64,000 nucleotides of DNA from Dermabacteraceae bacterium TAE3-ERU5 (GTDB lineage Bacteria; Actinomycetota; Actinomycetes; Actinomycetales; Dermabacteraceae), in NCBI GenBank assembly GCA_019218375.1, contig JAHUUK010000007.1, forward strand, positions 1 to 64,000, read 5' to 3'. Made by a program: the position numbers and the translations under genes. Within the stretch, counting starts at the first letter, position 1, and each line of letters opens with the position of its first letter. Under the pieces are notes generated by a model that made no database searches, had not been told where the DNA came from, and worked only from the letters and a program-made list of their open reading frames with translations. Shown here one piece after another: positions 26,013-33,714 of the stretch.

Positions 26013-26377
26013 GCAGAAAACAGATAGACCCGCAGGATGGCCGGGCCGCGCTGCGCGCCTGGGCCACGGGAGAAACCTCCCGCAGCGTAACCGCCACTGC
26101 GGTGCGCTACAGCCTGCAACTGCTATCCGAACGCCATCCCGGCGGGGCGGTGGAGGTTCGCGTGCCGCCCTACGGCGTAACCCAGGCGATAGCCGGGGTG
26201 CGCCACACGCGCGGCACCCCGCCCGCGGTCGTGGAATGCGATCCGCAAACCTGGCTGCAGCTGGTGCTAGGGAATGTTTCCTGGGCCGACGCGGTGGGTG
26301 CGGGCCGGGTAAGCGCGAGCGGCGAACGCTCCGATATTGGTGACCTACTACCCCTGATAGGAAGGGACGCGGCATGA
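26009..26377 (+). CDS. Sterol-carrier-family (SCP-like) protein
   Basis: 122 aa from GTG 26009, which overlaps the purA stop (GTGA). The sequence has the small alpha/beta pattern of bacterial sterol-carrier domain proteins, with the [11 protein letters not shown] and [18 protein letters not shown] segments; the last is the conserved SCP core, followed by a final [12 protein letters not shown]. These proteins sit between purA and purF in many actinobacteria; the ligand is unknown. The stop overlaps the next ATG by four bases. Confidence 0.75.
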   Translation: MSRKQIDPQDGRAALRAWATGETSRSVTATAVRYSLQLLSERHPGGAVEVRVPPYGVTQAIAGVRHTRGTPPAVVECDPQTWLQLVLGNVSWADAVGAGRVSASGERSDIGDLLPLIGRDAA

Positions 26378-26658
26378 GCGGTGACGATAAGAAAAGCACG
26401 GGCGCAAACGCATACGTGGCGACGGGCAGGCGCTCGCCGCGCATCGGCACCTTCACCCTGGTAGGGGCCGTGCTGGGCGCCGTGGCCATGCTGGCGTGGG
26501 GGTTTGCGGCGGGCGAACCGACGGGGACGACCCTGTTGGTGCTGTTGCTGACGGGCGCTTTCGTCGGCTCCCTGCTGGTCGGCGCACTGGCTGCGCTATG
26601 GGATTATTTGGCGGAGCGTATGTTCAACCGGGCACGGGGCAAACAAAAATCTGAATAG
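26374..26658 (+). CDS. Small two-helix membrane protein
   Basis: 94 aa with two membrane helices (about residues 28-46 and 53-74) and a basic C-terminal tail. Start overlaps the previous stop (ATGA). Conserved gene order between purA and purF in Actinobacteria suggests a shared but unknown role; no domain is recognised. Confidence 0.7.
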   Translation: MSGDDKKSTGANAYVATGRRSPRIGTFTLVGAVLGAVAMLAWGFAAGEPTGTTLLVLLLTGAFVGSLLVGALAALWDYLAERMFNRARGKQKSE

Positions 26659-26695
26659 CCTCCCCAGCGGCTATCGCTTGTGGCATGATTAACAT

Positions 26696-28159
26696 GTGCC
26701 ACGAGGTGACGGACTTTTAACGCACGACCTTCTCCCCGGCGAAAAAGGGCCCCAGGATGCCTGCGGTGTCTATGGTGTCTATGCACCCGGCGAGGAAGTC
26801 TCGAAACTGACCTACTACGGCCTGTACGCCCTACAGCATCGCGGCCAGGAATCCGCCGGGATTGCGACCGGGAACGGCAGCCACATCCGCGTCTATAAAG
26901 ACATGGGCCTGGTATCCCAGGTGTTCGACGAGGCCGCCCTCGGCTCCCTCAACGGACACGTTGCCATCGGCCATGTGCGCTATTCGACCACCGGCGGTTC
27001 GACTTGGCAGAACGCCCAGCCCACCCTGGGAACCAGGGGAGAGGGCACGGTAGCCCTGGCGCACAACGGCAATCTGGTTAATACCGCCGAACTGCGCGCC
27101 ATGCTGGATGCACGCGGCGGGGCCAGTCGCCGTGGCGAGATCGCGCGTGGCAACACCACCGATACCGCCCTGGTTACCGCCCTGCTTGATGCCCCCGGCT
27201 CGCTAGAAGACGTTCTGGCGGGCCTTTTGCCTTTCTTACGCGGTGCCTACTGTTTCGTGGTGATGGAGGAGGACTGCCTCTACGCCGCCCGCGATCCGCA
27301 GGGGATCCGGCCGCTGGTGCTCGGCAAACTGGAGCGCGGCTGGGTGGTGGCCAGCGAAAGCGCCGCCCTGGATATCTGCGGCGCCACCTATGTGCGGGAC
27401 GTAGAACCCGGCGAAATGCTGGTCATTAACGCCTCCGGGGTGCGCTCACGGCAGGTGCTGGTGCCTGAGCCGCGCGGCTGCGTGTTTGAGCACGTTTATC
27501 TGGCGCGGCCCGACACCCAGCTCGGTGGGCGCAGCGTGAACGAGTCCCGCGTAGAGATGGGGCGGCAGTTGGCGCGCGAACACCCGGTTGCGGCCGACCT
27601 GGTGATTCCCACCCCGGAATCGGGGACTCCCGCCGCCATCGGTTACGCGCAGGAATCGGGCATCCCCTACGGGCAGGGCATGGTGAAGAACGCCTACGTG
27701 GGGCGCACCTTTATCCAGCCCTCGCAAACGATCCGTCAGCTCGGTATCCGCCTGAAACTGAACCCGCTACGCGAGGTGATTGCGGGAAAGCGCCTGGTGG
27801 TGGTGGATGATTCGATCGTGCGCGGTAACACCCAGCGGGCCGTGGTGAAGATGCTGCGCGACGCGGGTGCGAGCGAGGTACACGTGCGCATTTCATCGCC
27901 GCCCGTGCTTTGGCCCTGCTATTACGGTATCGACTTCGCCGACCGTAAGGAACTGGTGGCGAACGGTGCCGACGTGGACGAGGTTTGCGCGATGATCGGC
28001 GCGGATTCCCTGGGCTATATCAGCCGCCAGGGAATGGTGCGGGCCACGCGGCAGGAGGAAAGCTCGCTCTGCACCGCCTGCTTCAGCGGTAGTTACCCGA
28101 TCCCGTTGCCGGAGCCGACCCTGCTGGGTAAGAACGTTTTGGAAAAGAAAGGCTGCTAA
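26696..28159 (+). CDS. purF: Amidophosphoribosyltransferase
   Basis: 487 aa. It makes phosphoribosylamine from PRPP and glutamine, the first step of purine synthesis. A propeptide of 22 residues precedes the catalytic Cys (QDACGVYGV, Cys23), as in the B. subtilis-type enzyme. The PRPP loop is VVVDDSIVRGNTQ. Fe-S-type cysteines are seen in SLCTACFSG near the end. The start is GTG 26696; the bases CATGAT lie six before it, a possible weak leaderless promoter. purM follows with no gap. Confidence 0.95.
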   Translation: MPRGDGLLTHDLLPGEKGPQDACGVYGVYAPGEEVSKLTYYGLYALQHRGQESAGIATGNGSHIRVYKDMGLVSQVFDEAALGSLNGHVAIGHVRYSTTGGSTWQNAQPTLGTRGEGTVALAHNGNLVNTAELRAMLDARGGASRRGEIARGNTTDTALVTALLDAPGSLEDVLAGLLPFLRGAYCFVVMEEDCLYAARDPQGIRPLVLGKLERGWVVASESAALDICGATYVRDVEPGEMLVINASGVRSRQVLVPEPRGCVFEHVYLARPDTQLGGRSVNESRVEMGRQLAREHPVAADLVIPTPESGTPAAIGYAQESGIPYGQGMVKNAYVGRTFIQPSQTIRQLGIRLKLNPLREVIAGKRLVVVDDSIVRGNTQRAVVKMLRDAGASEVHVRISSPPVLWPCYYGIDFADRKELVANGADVDEVCAMIGADSLGYISRQGMVRATRQEESSLCTACFSGSYPIPLPEPTLLGKNVLEKKGC

Positions 28160-29278
28160 ATGGCTATCACCTACCGCGATGCGGGCGTGGACACGGAGGC
28201 TGGCGACCGCGCCGTGGCCCTCATGCGGGAGGCCGTGGCGCGCAGCCATGACGCTACCGTGCTGGGCGGTATCGGTGCTTTCGCCGGGCTGATCGATGCG
28301 AGCGCGCTTAAAAACTACAACCGGCCCCTGCTCGCTTCCAGCACGGACGGTGTAGGCACCAAGGTGGCGCTCGCACAAACCCTGGATATTCACGACACTA
28401 TCGGCCAGGATCTGGTGGCGATGGTGGTGGACGACATCGTGGTGTGCGGTGCCCGCCCCCTGGCCATGACCGACTACATTGCCTGCGGCAAGGTGGTGCC
28501 GGAACGCATCGCCGACATCGTGCGCGGCATCGCCACCGGCTGTGAAATGGCGGGCTGCCCGCTGGTGGGCGGCGAAACAGCCGAACATCCAGGGCTGCTT
28601 GCGGCCGACGAATACGACGTCGCCGGTGCGGCGTTCGGCGTGGTTGAAGCCGCCGAACTGCTCGGACCCGAACGGGTGCGCGCGGGGGACGTAGTTTTGG
28701 GTATGGATTCTTCCGGGCTGCATTCGAACGGGTATTCCCTGGTGCGCGCCACCATTGCGGAGTCCGGGATTTCCCTGGAAAAGCACCACGACGGCTTCGG
28801 CCGCACCGTGGGGGAGGAACTGCTGCAGCCCACCCGTATCTACAGCCGCGACATGCTGGCTTTGCTGGAAGCGGGCATTGAGGTGCACGCCCTCAGCCAC
28901 ATCACCGGGGGCGGCCTGGCCGCTAACCTGGCCAGGGTGATTCCGGCGGGGCTGTGCGCCCGCATCGAAAGAACCACCTGGCAGCCGGGGGAAGTGTTCG
29001 CCGCCGTTTCCGGCTGGGGCGGGGTGCCCCAGCTCGATCTGGAACAGACCCTCAACATGGGGATCGGCATGGTTGCGCTAGTGCCGCAGGAAAGTGCCGA
29101 CGCCGCGCTGCGCCTGCTCACCGAACGCGGCCTGCCCAGCAGGGTGATCGGCAGGGTAAGCGCCGACGCTGATTCCGACGGAGCGGCAGATAGCGATCCG
29201 CTGCGCCTGCGCGTGCAGGGGGCGAAGGGCGTGCACGGCGGCAGTGTGGTGGTCACCGGGCAGCACGCTGGCTGGTAA
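28160..29278 (+). CDS. purM: Phosphoribosylformylglycinamidine cyclo-ligase
   Basis: 372 aa. It closes the imidazole ring of aminoimidazole ribotide with ATP. The N-terminal YRDAGVDTEAGDRAV, the Gly-rich LLASSTDGVGTK, the MVVDDIVVCGARPL ATP site and the HITGGGLAANLARV segment are standard PurM features. The start codon follows the purF stop directly, so the two are coupled. A short Asp/Ser insertion near the C terminus (SADADSDGAADSD) is unusual but harmless-looking. No other pur genes follow; the remaining steps are encoded elsewhere. Confidence 0.95.
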   Translation: MAITYRDAGVDTEAGDRAVALMREAVARSHDATVLGGIGAFAGLIDASALKNYNRPLLASSTDGVGTKVALAQTLDIHDTIGQDLVAMVVDDIVVCGARPLAMTDYIACGKVVPERIADIVRGIATGCEMAGCPLVGGETAEHPGLLAADEYDVAGAAFGVVEAAELLGPERVRAGDVVLGMDSSGLHSNGYSLVRATIAESGISLEKHHDGFGRTVGEELLQPTRIYSRDMLALLEAGIEVHALSHITGGGLAANLARVIPAGLCARIERTTWQPGEVFAAVSGWGGVPQLDLEQTLNMGIGMVALVPQESADAALRLLTERGLPSRVIGRVSADADSDGAADSDPLRLRVQGAKGVHGGSVVVTGQHAGW

Positions 29279-29287
29279 AAAGCGCAG

Positions 29288-29320
29288 GATTCCCCGGCGT
29301 TATAACTGCGCCGGGGAATC
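29288..29320 (+). terminator. Hairpin after purM
   Basis: GATTCCCCGGCG pairs with CGCCGGGGAATC. There is no T-run, so it may only be part of a two-step terminator with the next hairpin. Confidence 0.5.
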
Positions 29321-29366
29321 CCGATACGCGGGAGGTTTCCTTCACCGAGAGCACCCAAAGGGCATG

Positions 29367-29396
29367 AAAAAAGCGGCCTATAGGCCGCTTTTTTCA
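29367..29396. terminator. Bidirectional terminator between purM and DUF3073
   Basis: AAAAAAGCGGCC pairs with GGCCGCTTTTTT around TATA, a classical two-way intrinsic terminator between convergent genes. Confidence 0.9.
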
Positions 29397-29409
29397 TGCT
29401 GCGTGGGCG

Positions 29410-29586
29410 TTAGTCTTCGTCGTCAGCGTACCGATCCACGTAATCGTCATAAAGGTGATCGTCGGAGGCGGTAGCTTTCTGGCCCTGGAGCTCACGCTGA
29501 AGAGCGGTGAGATCGGTGGGAGGGCTGTAATACTTGAGGTCCCGCGCAACCTTGGTCTGCTTGGCTTTCTGCCGGCCACGCCCCAT
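29410..29586 (-). CDS. DUF3073 family small protein
   Basis: 58 aa, from ATG 29584-29586 to TAA 29410-29412. It starts MGRGRQKAKQTKVARDLKYY, continues with SPPTDLTALQRELQ and ends in an acidic tail (DDYVDRYADDED). This is the full DUF3073 pattern: basic head, central helix, acidic end. The family is confined to Actinobacteria and usually lies convergent with purM, as here. Function is unknown; the charge layout suggests nucleic-acid or ribosome association, which is speculation. Confidence 0.88.
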   Translation of the reverse strand: MGRGRQKAKQTKVARDLKYYSPPTDLTALQRELQGQKATASDDHLYDDYVDRYADDED

Positions 29587-29687
29587 AGGTCAGACCCCCT
29601 GTCATTAAAGACTACGTTAGCTGCTCGTATCAGTCTCTAAGGTTACCGCATATCTGCGGATGTGGAAAACATTCTCAGAGAAACGTT

Positions 29688-30917
29688 TCACTTATCGCGT
29701 AAAGCAGAGCGAGAGAGCCTGAGCGCTGCCGCCCCGCAGAGGGTGAGCGTGGCGGCGCAAACGGCGGGAGCCCAGGCCGCCGTCGCAACCCCGGCCGCGT
29801 CCACGATGCGTCCCGCGATGGGGGCCGCAAACGCCTGCCCGGTGACCAGTGCGGCGGACATCAACGTCAGCGCTAAGCTGTAGCGCTGCGGTGGGGAAAC
29901 CTCGCTCACCAGCGAAAACATGGTTACCATGACCGGCCCGATGCCTATGCCGATCAGCGCCATGATGATACCCAGGGTGGATACTCGATCCACCAGCGGC
30001 AGCAGGCAGGCGGCGGTGCCGATGAACGCCGCCGTGACCAGCCAGCGCAGTGGATAGGGCACGGAATCGGGCACCTTCACCATCGCCAGCGCGAATACCG
30101 CCGACGTGATCCCCATGGCCCCGTACAGCAGGCCCGCCTGGGAGGCGTCCCCGTGGCTCTTCGCGAAAGCCGAAACTACCGTCAGCATGGAGCCGAAGAA
30201 CGCTCCCAGCGTAAGCATGCCCAGCACGGGTACGTAGGCCGCCAGGGGGAGGCGTGGCTTTGCGGTAACTTCCGCCCCCGGTTCCGGGCGCGGCGCGGGC
30301 TTAGGCGCGGTGCGATGCAGCGCAAACCAGGCGGTCCCGGCGGCGGTCAGGACGGCGGCCACGGTCAGCGGCCCGCCAAGGGAGCTCAGCGAGGCGATCA
30401 CGCCCACTAGCACCGGGCCAGCCACGTAACTGAGTTCGTCGGCCATGGATTCGTAGCTGAGCGCGGCGGAGGTGGTTTTCGTTCCCCATTCAGTCCCGCC
30501 GCGCGGATGCTCGGCGATCAATGCCAGCCAGCGGGCGCGCACCATCACCGGGATCTGCGGGGTGGTGAACCCGGCCAGGAAACAACCGGCGACGGTGAAC
30601 GAAAACGCCCAATTAAACACGGTGGCGCTCACCGTGAGCAGTAGTGCCAGTGCCGACAGCAGGCCGACGGGCAACAGCACGCGCCGCTGCCCCCACCTGT
30701 CTACCGCCATGCCGAGCAGGGGCGCGCCGACAGCGGTGCCCGCCCCGACCGCACCCGAGGCGATGCCCGCCAGGGTGGCGGAGTCGGTAGCCGTATAGAC
30801 CAGGGTGAGGGAGCCGATGGGCAGCATCGCGGAAGGCAGCCGCGCGAGCCAGGAAAGGGGCAGGAACGACCAGCCAGCGATTCGCGGAAGCGCCGGGTAG
30901 CCGTGGGCCTCGCTCAA
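29688..30917 (-). CDS. MFS transporter
   Basis: 409 aa with about twelve hydrophobic helices; the helix 2-3 loop reads GMAVDRWGQRRV, matching the MFS motif A. The start overlaps the stop of the flippase-like gene by four bases, so it belongs to a three-gene operon headed by the GH15-like protein. The substrate is unknown; a sugar or drug is possible. Confidence 0.78.
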   Translation of the reverse strand: MSEAHGYPALPRIAGWSFLPLSWLARLPSAMLPIGSLTLVYTATDSATLAGIASGAVGAGTAVGAPLLGMAVDRWGQRRVLLPVGLLSALALLLTVSATVFNWAFSFTVAGCFLAGFTTPQIPVMVRARWLALIAEHPRGGTEWGTKTTSAALSYESMADELSYVAGPVLVGVIASLSSLGGPLTVAAVLTAAGTAWFALHRTAPKPAPRPEPGAEVTAKPRLPLAAYVPVLGMLTLGAFFGSMLTVVSAFAKSHGDASQAGLLYGAMGITSAVFALAMVKVPDSVPYPLRWLVTAAFIGTAACLLPLVDRVSTLGIIMALIGIGIGPVMVTMFSLVSEVSPPQRYSLALTLMSAALVTGQAFAAPIAGRIVDAAGVATAAWAPAVCAATLTLCGAAALRLSRSALRDK

Positions 30918-31963
30918 TTCTTCACCACCGGGCGCAGCCCGGTAGCGGCTCCGACGATGCCGCCGAGCAGGACCTGCACGCCGAGATTAACCAGCGCGAA
31001 CAGCAGCAGTGCGGCCACCGCGGTGGCGGGTGCAAAACCGAGCGCCACCAGTGCGGCTGCGGTGCCGGTTTCGGAGAAACCCAGGCCGTGCGGGGTGAGC
31101 GGCACCAGGGCCAGCAGGCGTCCCAGCGAGAACACCGCCAGCAGCGTGAATGGATCCGGGGCCACCCCGTAGATGTGCAGGCAGAGCCAGAACATGACGA
31201 ACTCTGCCACGCGCACCAGCAGCGGCCCAGCGAACAGCTCGGGGAGCCGGCCCTGCACGGTGGCGTAGGCGTGTTCGCGCGCGCTTAACAGGGCGCTACT
31301 GTTCTTTTGGTTATCGGCCCCCGCGTCGGCCAGCCGCGCCAGGGCGGTGAAGCAACGGCGCGAGAACACGGCGGCAGAAAGCACCCCGACGAGCAGCAGG
31401 GTTAGGAGGGCGAAAGCGAGGGCGGCGAACGTAACGCCCCCCTGCAACTGCGGATTGCCCCCGAGCGCGAGCGCGGCCAGGCCCAGCAGCGGCAGCAGCG
31501 CCGTGATGCAGAGGTCAGCCAGGGAAGTCATGATGATGCCGGTGGCGATGCGCAACTTACCGAGCGGGCGCAGGATCACCACCGTGTAAAACAGGGCGAA
31601 CACGCTGCCCATGGGGAGCGCCACGGCCAGCGCCGACGCGCCCGCCTGCTGGCGAAAGGCCTGCGGATAGGTGAGGCCGAAGCCAGCGCGAATCGTCAGC
31701 GAATAGGCGAGCGGGGTGGCCAGCGCGAGCAGCAACAGCAGCGACAGCTCGGGAAGCGAAACGGTTGCCAGCGCCGCGCCGATCTCCGTCCAGTTAGCGC
31801 CGGTCAGCGCAGGCAGCGCCCAAACGAAAAACACGGCCAGCAGGGCCAGGGTCAGGCAGGCACGCACCGCCAGCCGCGCGCGGGAGGGGGCTTCCTGGGA
31901 AAGAACCGAGGTGAGCAGCTTCTCCGCGGGCGGTGCCGGGTGCGGATCGTGAGAAAAAGTCAT
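30914..31963 (-). CDS. Flippase-like membrane protein (LPG synthase TM-region family)
   Basis: 349 aa, about eight membrane helices, resembling the membrane domain of lysylphosphatidylglycerol synthase (UPF0104/AglD type). Segments LTPHGLGFSETGTAAALVALG and the earlier QQAGASALAVALPMGSVFAL correspond to the two conserved repeats. Such proteins flip lipids or help synthesise glycolipids; the exact role is not known. It overlaps both neighbours by four bases. Confidence 0.72.
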   Translation of the reverse strand: MTFSHDPHPAPPAEKLLTSVLSQEAPSRARLAVRACLTLALLAVFFVWALPALTGANWTEIGAALATVSLPELSLLLLLALATPLAYSLTIRAGFGLTYPQAFRQQAGASALAVALPMGSVFALFYTVVILRPLGKLRIATGIIMTSLADLCITALLPLLGLAALALGGNPQLQGGVTFAALAFALLTLLLVGVLSAAVFSRRCFTALARLADAGADNQKNSSALLSAREHAYATVQGRLPELFAGPLLVRVAEFVMFWLCLHIYGVAPDPFTLLAVFSLGRLLALVPLTPHGLGFSETGTAAALVALGFAPATAVAALLLFALVNLGVQVLLGGIVGAATGLRPVVKN

Positions 31964-33327
31964 CCCGAAAATGATGGCACGGGTAGCTGGGCCTTTCCCA
32001 ATGTGTGTGCGCAGATGATCACGTTTGCGCAGGTCCAGGTAAGCGGCGCTACCCCGGCAGGCAGGGCAGAGGCGTTTATCTTCTCCGGCAGGCTCCCGGC
32101 GGCGGTCAAATGTTCAGCCAGGAAAGAAAGGTTTGCCAGGGCCTGGGTGCGCATTTGCGGTTCTTGCGCCTGCGCCACGGTGAGCAGGCTGAGCGCGGGA
32201 GTCCAGGAAGTGGCGCGGTCGTGCCAGAAAGTGCCGGGGCGTACGCCGCCCACCGGCACGGCGATCTCTTGCAAGGTTGCCCGCAACGCCGCCAGGCGTT
32301 CCGGGGTGGCAGCCGCGAAGGGCGGCAGCAGGGTCGCTACCACCGCGTCGCGCCCCGAAAGGAAACGCGCCCGCCGCCGGTAGCCGTAGGGAGCGAAATC
32401 CCTATCCAGCGCCTCCCGGCTGCGCGCCGGGAGATCGCCCAGGGCGTTACCGCCGCCCAGCAGGCGAGCGGTCGCCGCGCATGAGGCCACCCCCGCCGCG
32501 TAGGGGCCCGCGATCCCCAGCGTGAGGTGCTTTTCCGGCACCTCCCAGTAGTCGGGCGAAGAACGCGGCAGGTACTTTCCCGGTGCGCGCAGCGCCAGCA
32601 GCGCGGACGCGAACGTTTCTTGCAGCGCCAGCAGGCGGGGTCGCAGGCGGGAGCGGTTTTCCGGCGTCAGGGCTGCTGCCACCTGGAACAGTGCCCAGGC
32701 GCTCCAGCCGGGGCCGTCGTTTTGTGCGGGGCGGGAGTCCGGAACGGCGCAGGAGCCGGGGCGGGCCAGCCTGGCGGGCATCTCTCCGCCGGGGCCGACG
32801 CAGGCTGCGGAAGTCTCTAGGATTTTCACCGCCCTGTCGGCCTGCGCAGGCGCGCCCGGCGCGAGCAGCGCGTGGGCCACCGCCGCGAAAGCGGCGTCTC
32901 GCGGCCAGTGATAGCGCCAGTAGGAAGGCCAGGAGGCGTAAACGAAGCCGCTGGGCAGGGTGAGCGCGTCCAGGTCGGCCACGGCCTGGCGCAGCATCGG
33001 CTGTAGTGCGTCGGGCAGGTTCGGGAAGTCGGCGGTTGCGGCCAGGGCGGAATCTGCCACGTTTTCGCGCTGCTTAGGTGCCAGATCGGAAACGGTGCCG
33101 CCGTATGCGCTACGGGGGTCGTAGTCCCCGAGCGCACGGCCCGGCAGGGGCGCGAGCGAACCGTCGCGTAAGCGGGCCACGCCGCCGCTGCGCAGCAGCC
33201 ACTGCCTGGCCGCGGCAGCCCTGCGCGGGGTGGTCGGCTGCGCCAACAGTGAGGCCGCTCCCAGCGCGACGGTGAGTTTGCCGACGCGAGAGAGCATCTC
33301 TCTGCGAGACTCGCTGAACGGGGCCAT
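31960..33327 (-). CDS. Tat-exported GH15-like glycoside hydrolase
   Basis: 455 aa from ATG 33327. The N terminus SRREMLSRVG followed by a hydrophobic stretch and an Ala-rich end is a twin-arginine signal. The YWRYHWPRDAAFAAVAHALL segment near residue 150 matches the (alpha/alpha)6 barrel of GH15 glucoamylases and glucodextranases, with an invariant WPRD. Expected action is release of glucose from alpha-glucans outside the membrane. A second-acid candidate could not be fixed by eye. A TAGGGT hexamer lies six bases before the ATG (leaderless). It heads an operon with a flippase-like protein and an MFS protein, which suggests a shared envelope-glycan role. Confidence 0.7.
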   Translation of the reverse strand: MAPFSESRREMLSRVGKLTVALGAASLLAQPTTPRRAAAARQWLLRSGGVARLRDGSLAPLPGRALGDYDPRSAYGGTVSDLAPKQRENVADSALAATADFPNLPDALQPMLRQAVADLDALTLPSGFVYASWPSYWRYHWPRDAAFAAVAHALLAPGAPAQADRAVKILETSAACVGPGGEMPARLARPGSCAVPDSRPAQNDGPGWSAWALFQVAAALTPENRSRLRPRLLALQETFASALLALRAPGKYLPRSSPDYWEVPEKHLTLGIAGPYAAGVASCAATARLLGGGNALGDLPARSREALDRDFAPYGYRRRARFLSGRDAVVATLLPPFAAATPERLAALRATLQEIAVPVGGVRPGTFWHDRATSWTPALSLLTVAQAQEPQMRTQALANLSFLAEHLTAAGSLPEKINASALPAGVAPLTWTCANVIICAHTLGKAQLPVPSFSG

Positions 33328-33333
33328 ACCCAA

Positions 33334-33343
33334 ACCCTAGACT
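33334..33343. promoter_or_regulatory. Overlapping divergent -10 elements
   Basis: On the minus strand TAGGGT (33334-33339) lies six bases before the GH15-like ATG. On the plus strand TAGACT (33338-33343) lies eight bases before ATG 33352. The two hexamers share two bases, so the promoters should exclude one another. Confidence 0.4.
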
Positions 33344-33351
33344 AGGTAGCT

Positions 33352-33705
33352 ATGAACGTTCTTCTAGGTATCTTTGTTTCCCTGCACCTACTCTGCTGGG
33401 CCATCACCCTCGGCGCCTGGGCCGTTGCGGTGAAAACCCGCAAGCCCTCGCCCGCCATCGCGCATGCCGCGGGCGGCGCGCTGGTATTCGGCATTCTGGC
33501 CATGATCGTCGCGATGTCGCTCGGCCCGATCAGCGGCAGCGGCCACCTGTTCTACACCATCAAGCTGCTGTTCGCCCTCATCACGACCGGCGCGGCCTTC
33601 GTGGCTAAGAGCCGCCAGGAAGAGACCCCGACCCTGGTCTGGTACGCGATCCCGGCGGCCATCGTGGCCAACGTGTTCGTGGGCGTTTTCCAGCTCGGAA
33701 TGTGA
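33352..33705 (+). CDS. Small membrane protein of four helices
   Basis: 117 aa. Four hydrophobic helices (about residues 3-25, 38-60, 66-85 and 95-115) with short loops. The sequence is typical of small actinobacterial membrane proteins found before pcrA; no function is known. The pcrA ATG follows ten bases after the stop, so the two are probably one transcription unit. Confidence 0.7.
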   Translation: MNVLLGIFVSLHLLCWAITLGAWAVAVKTRKPSPAIAHAAGGALVFGILAMIVAMSLGPISGSGHLFYTIKLLFALITTGAAFVAKSRQEETPTLVWYAIPAAIVANVFVGVFQLGM

Positions 33706-33714
33706 TTTAACGGC

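Noticed and set aside
24699-26489. 596-residue antisense frame across purA
   Set aside because: Shadow of purA and its neighbours; low-complexity Ala/Arg/Gly/His composition.
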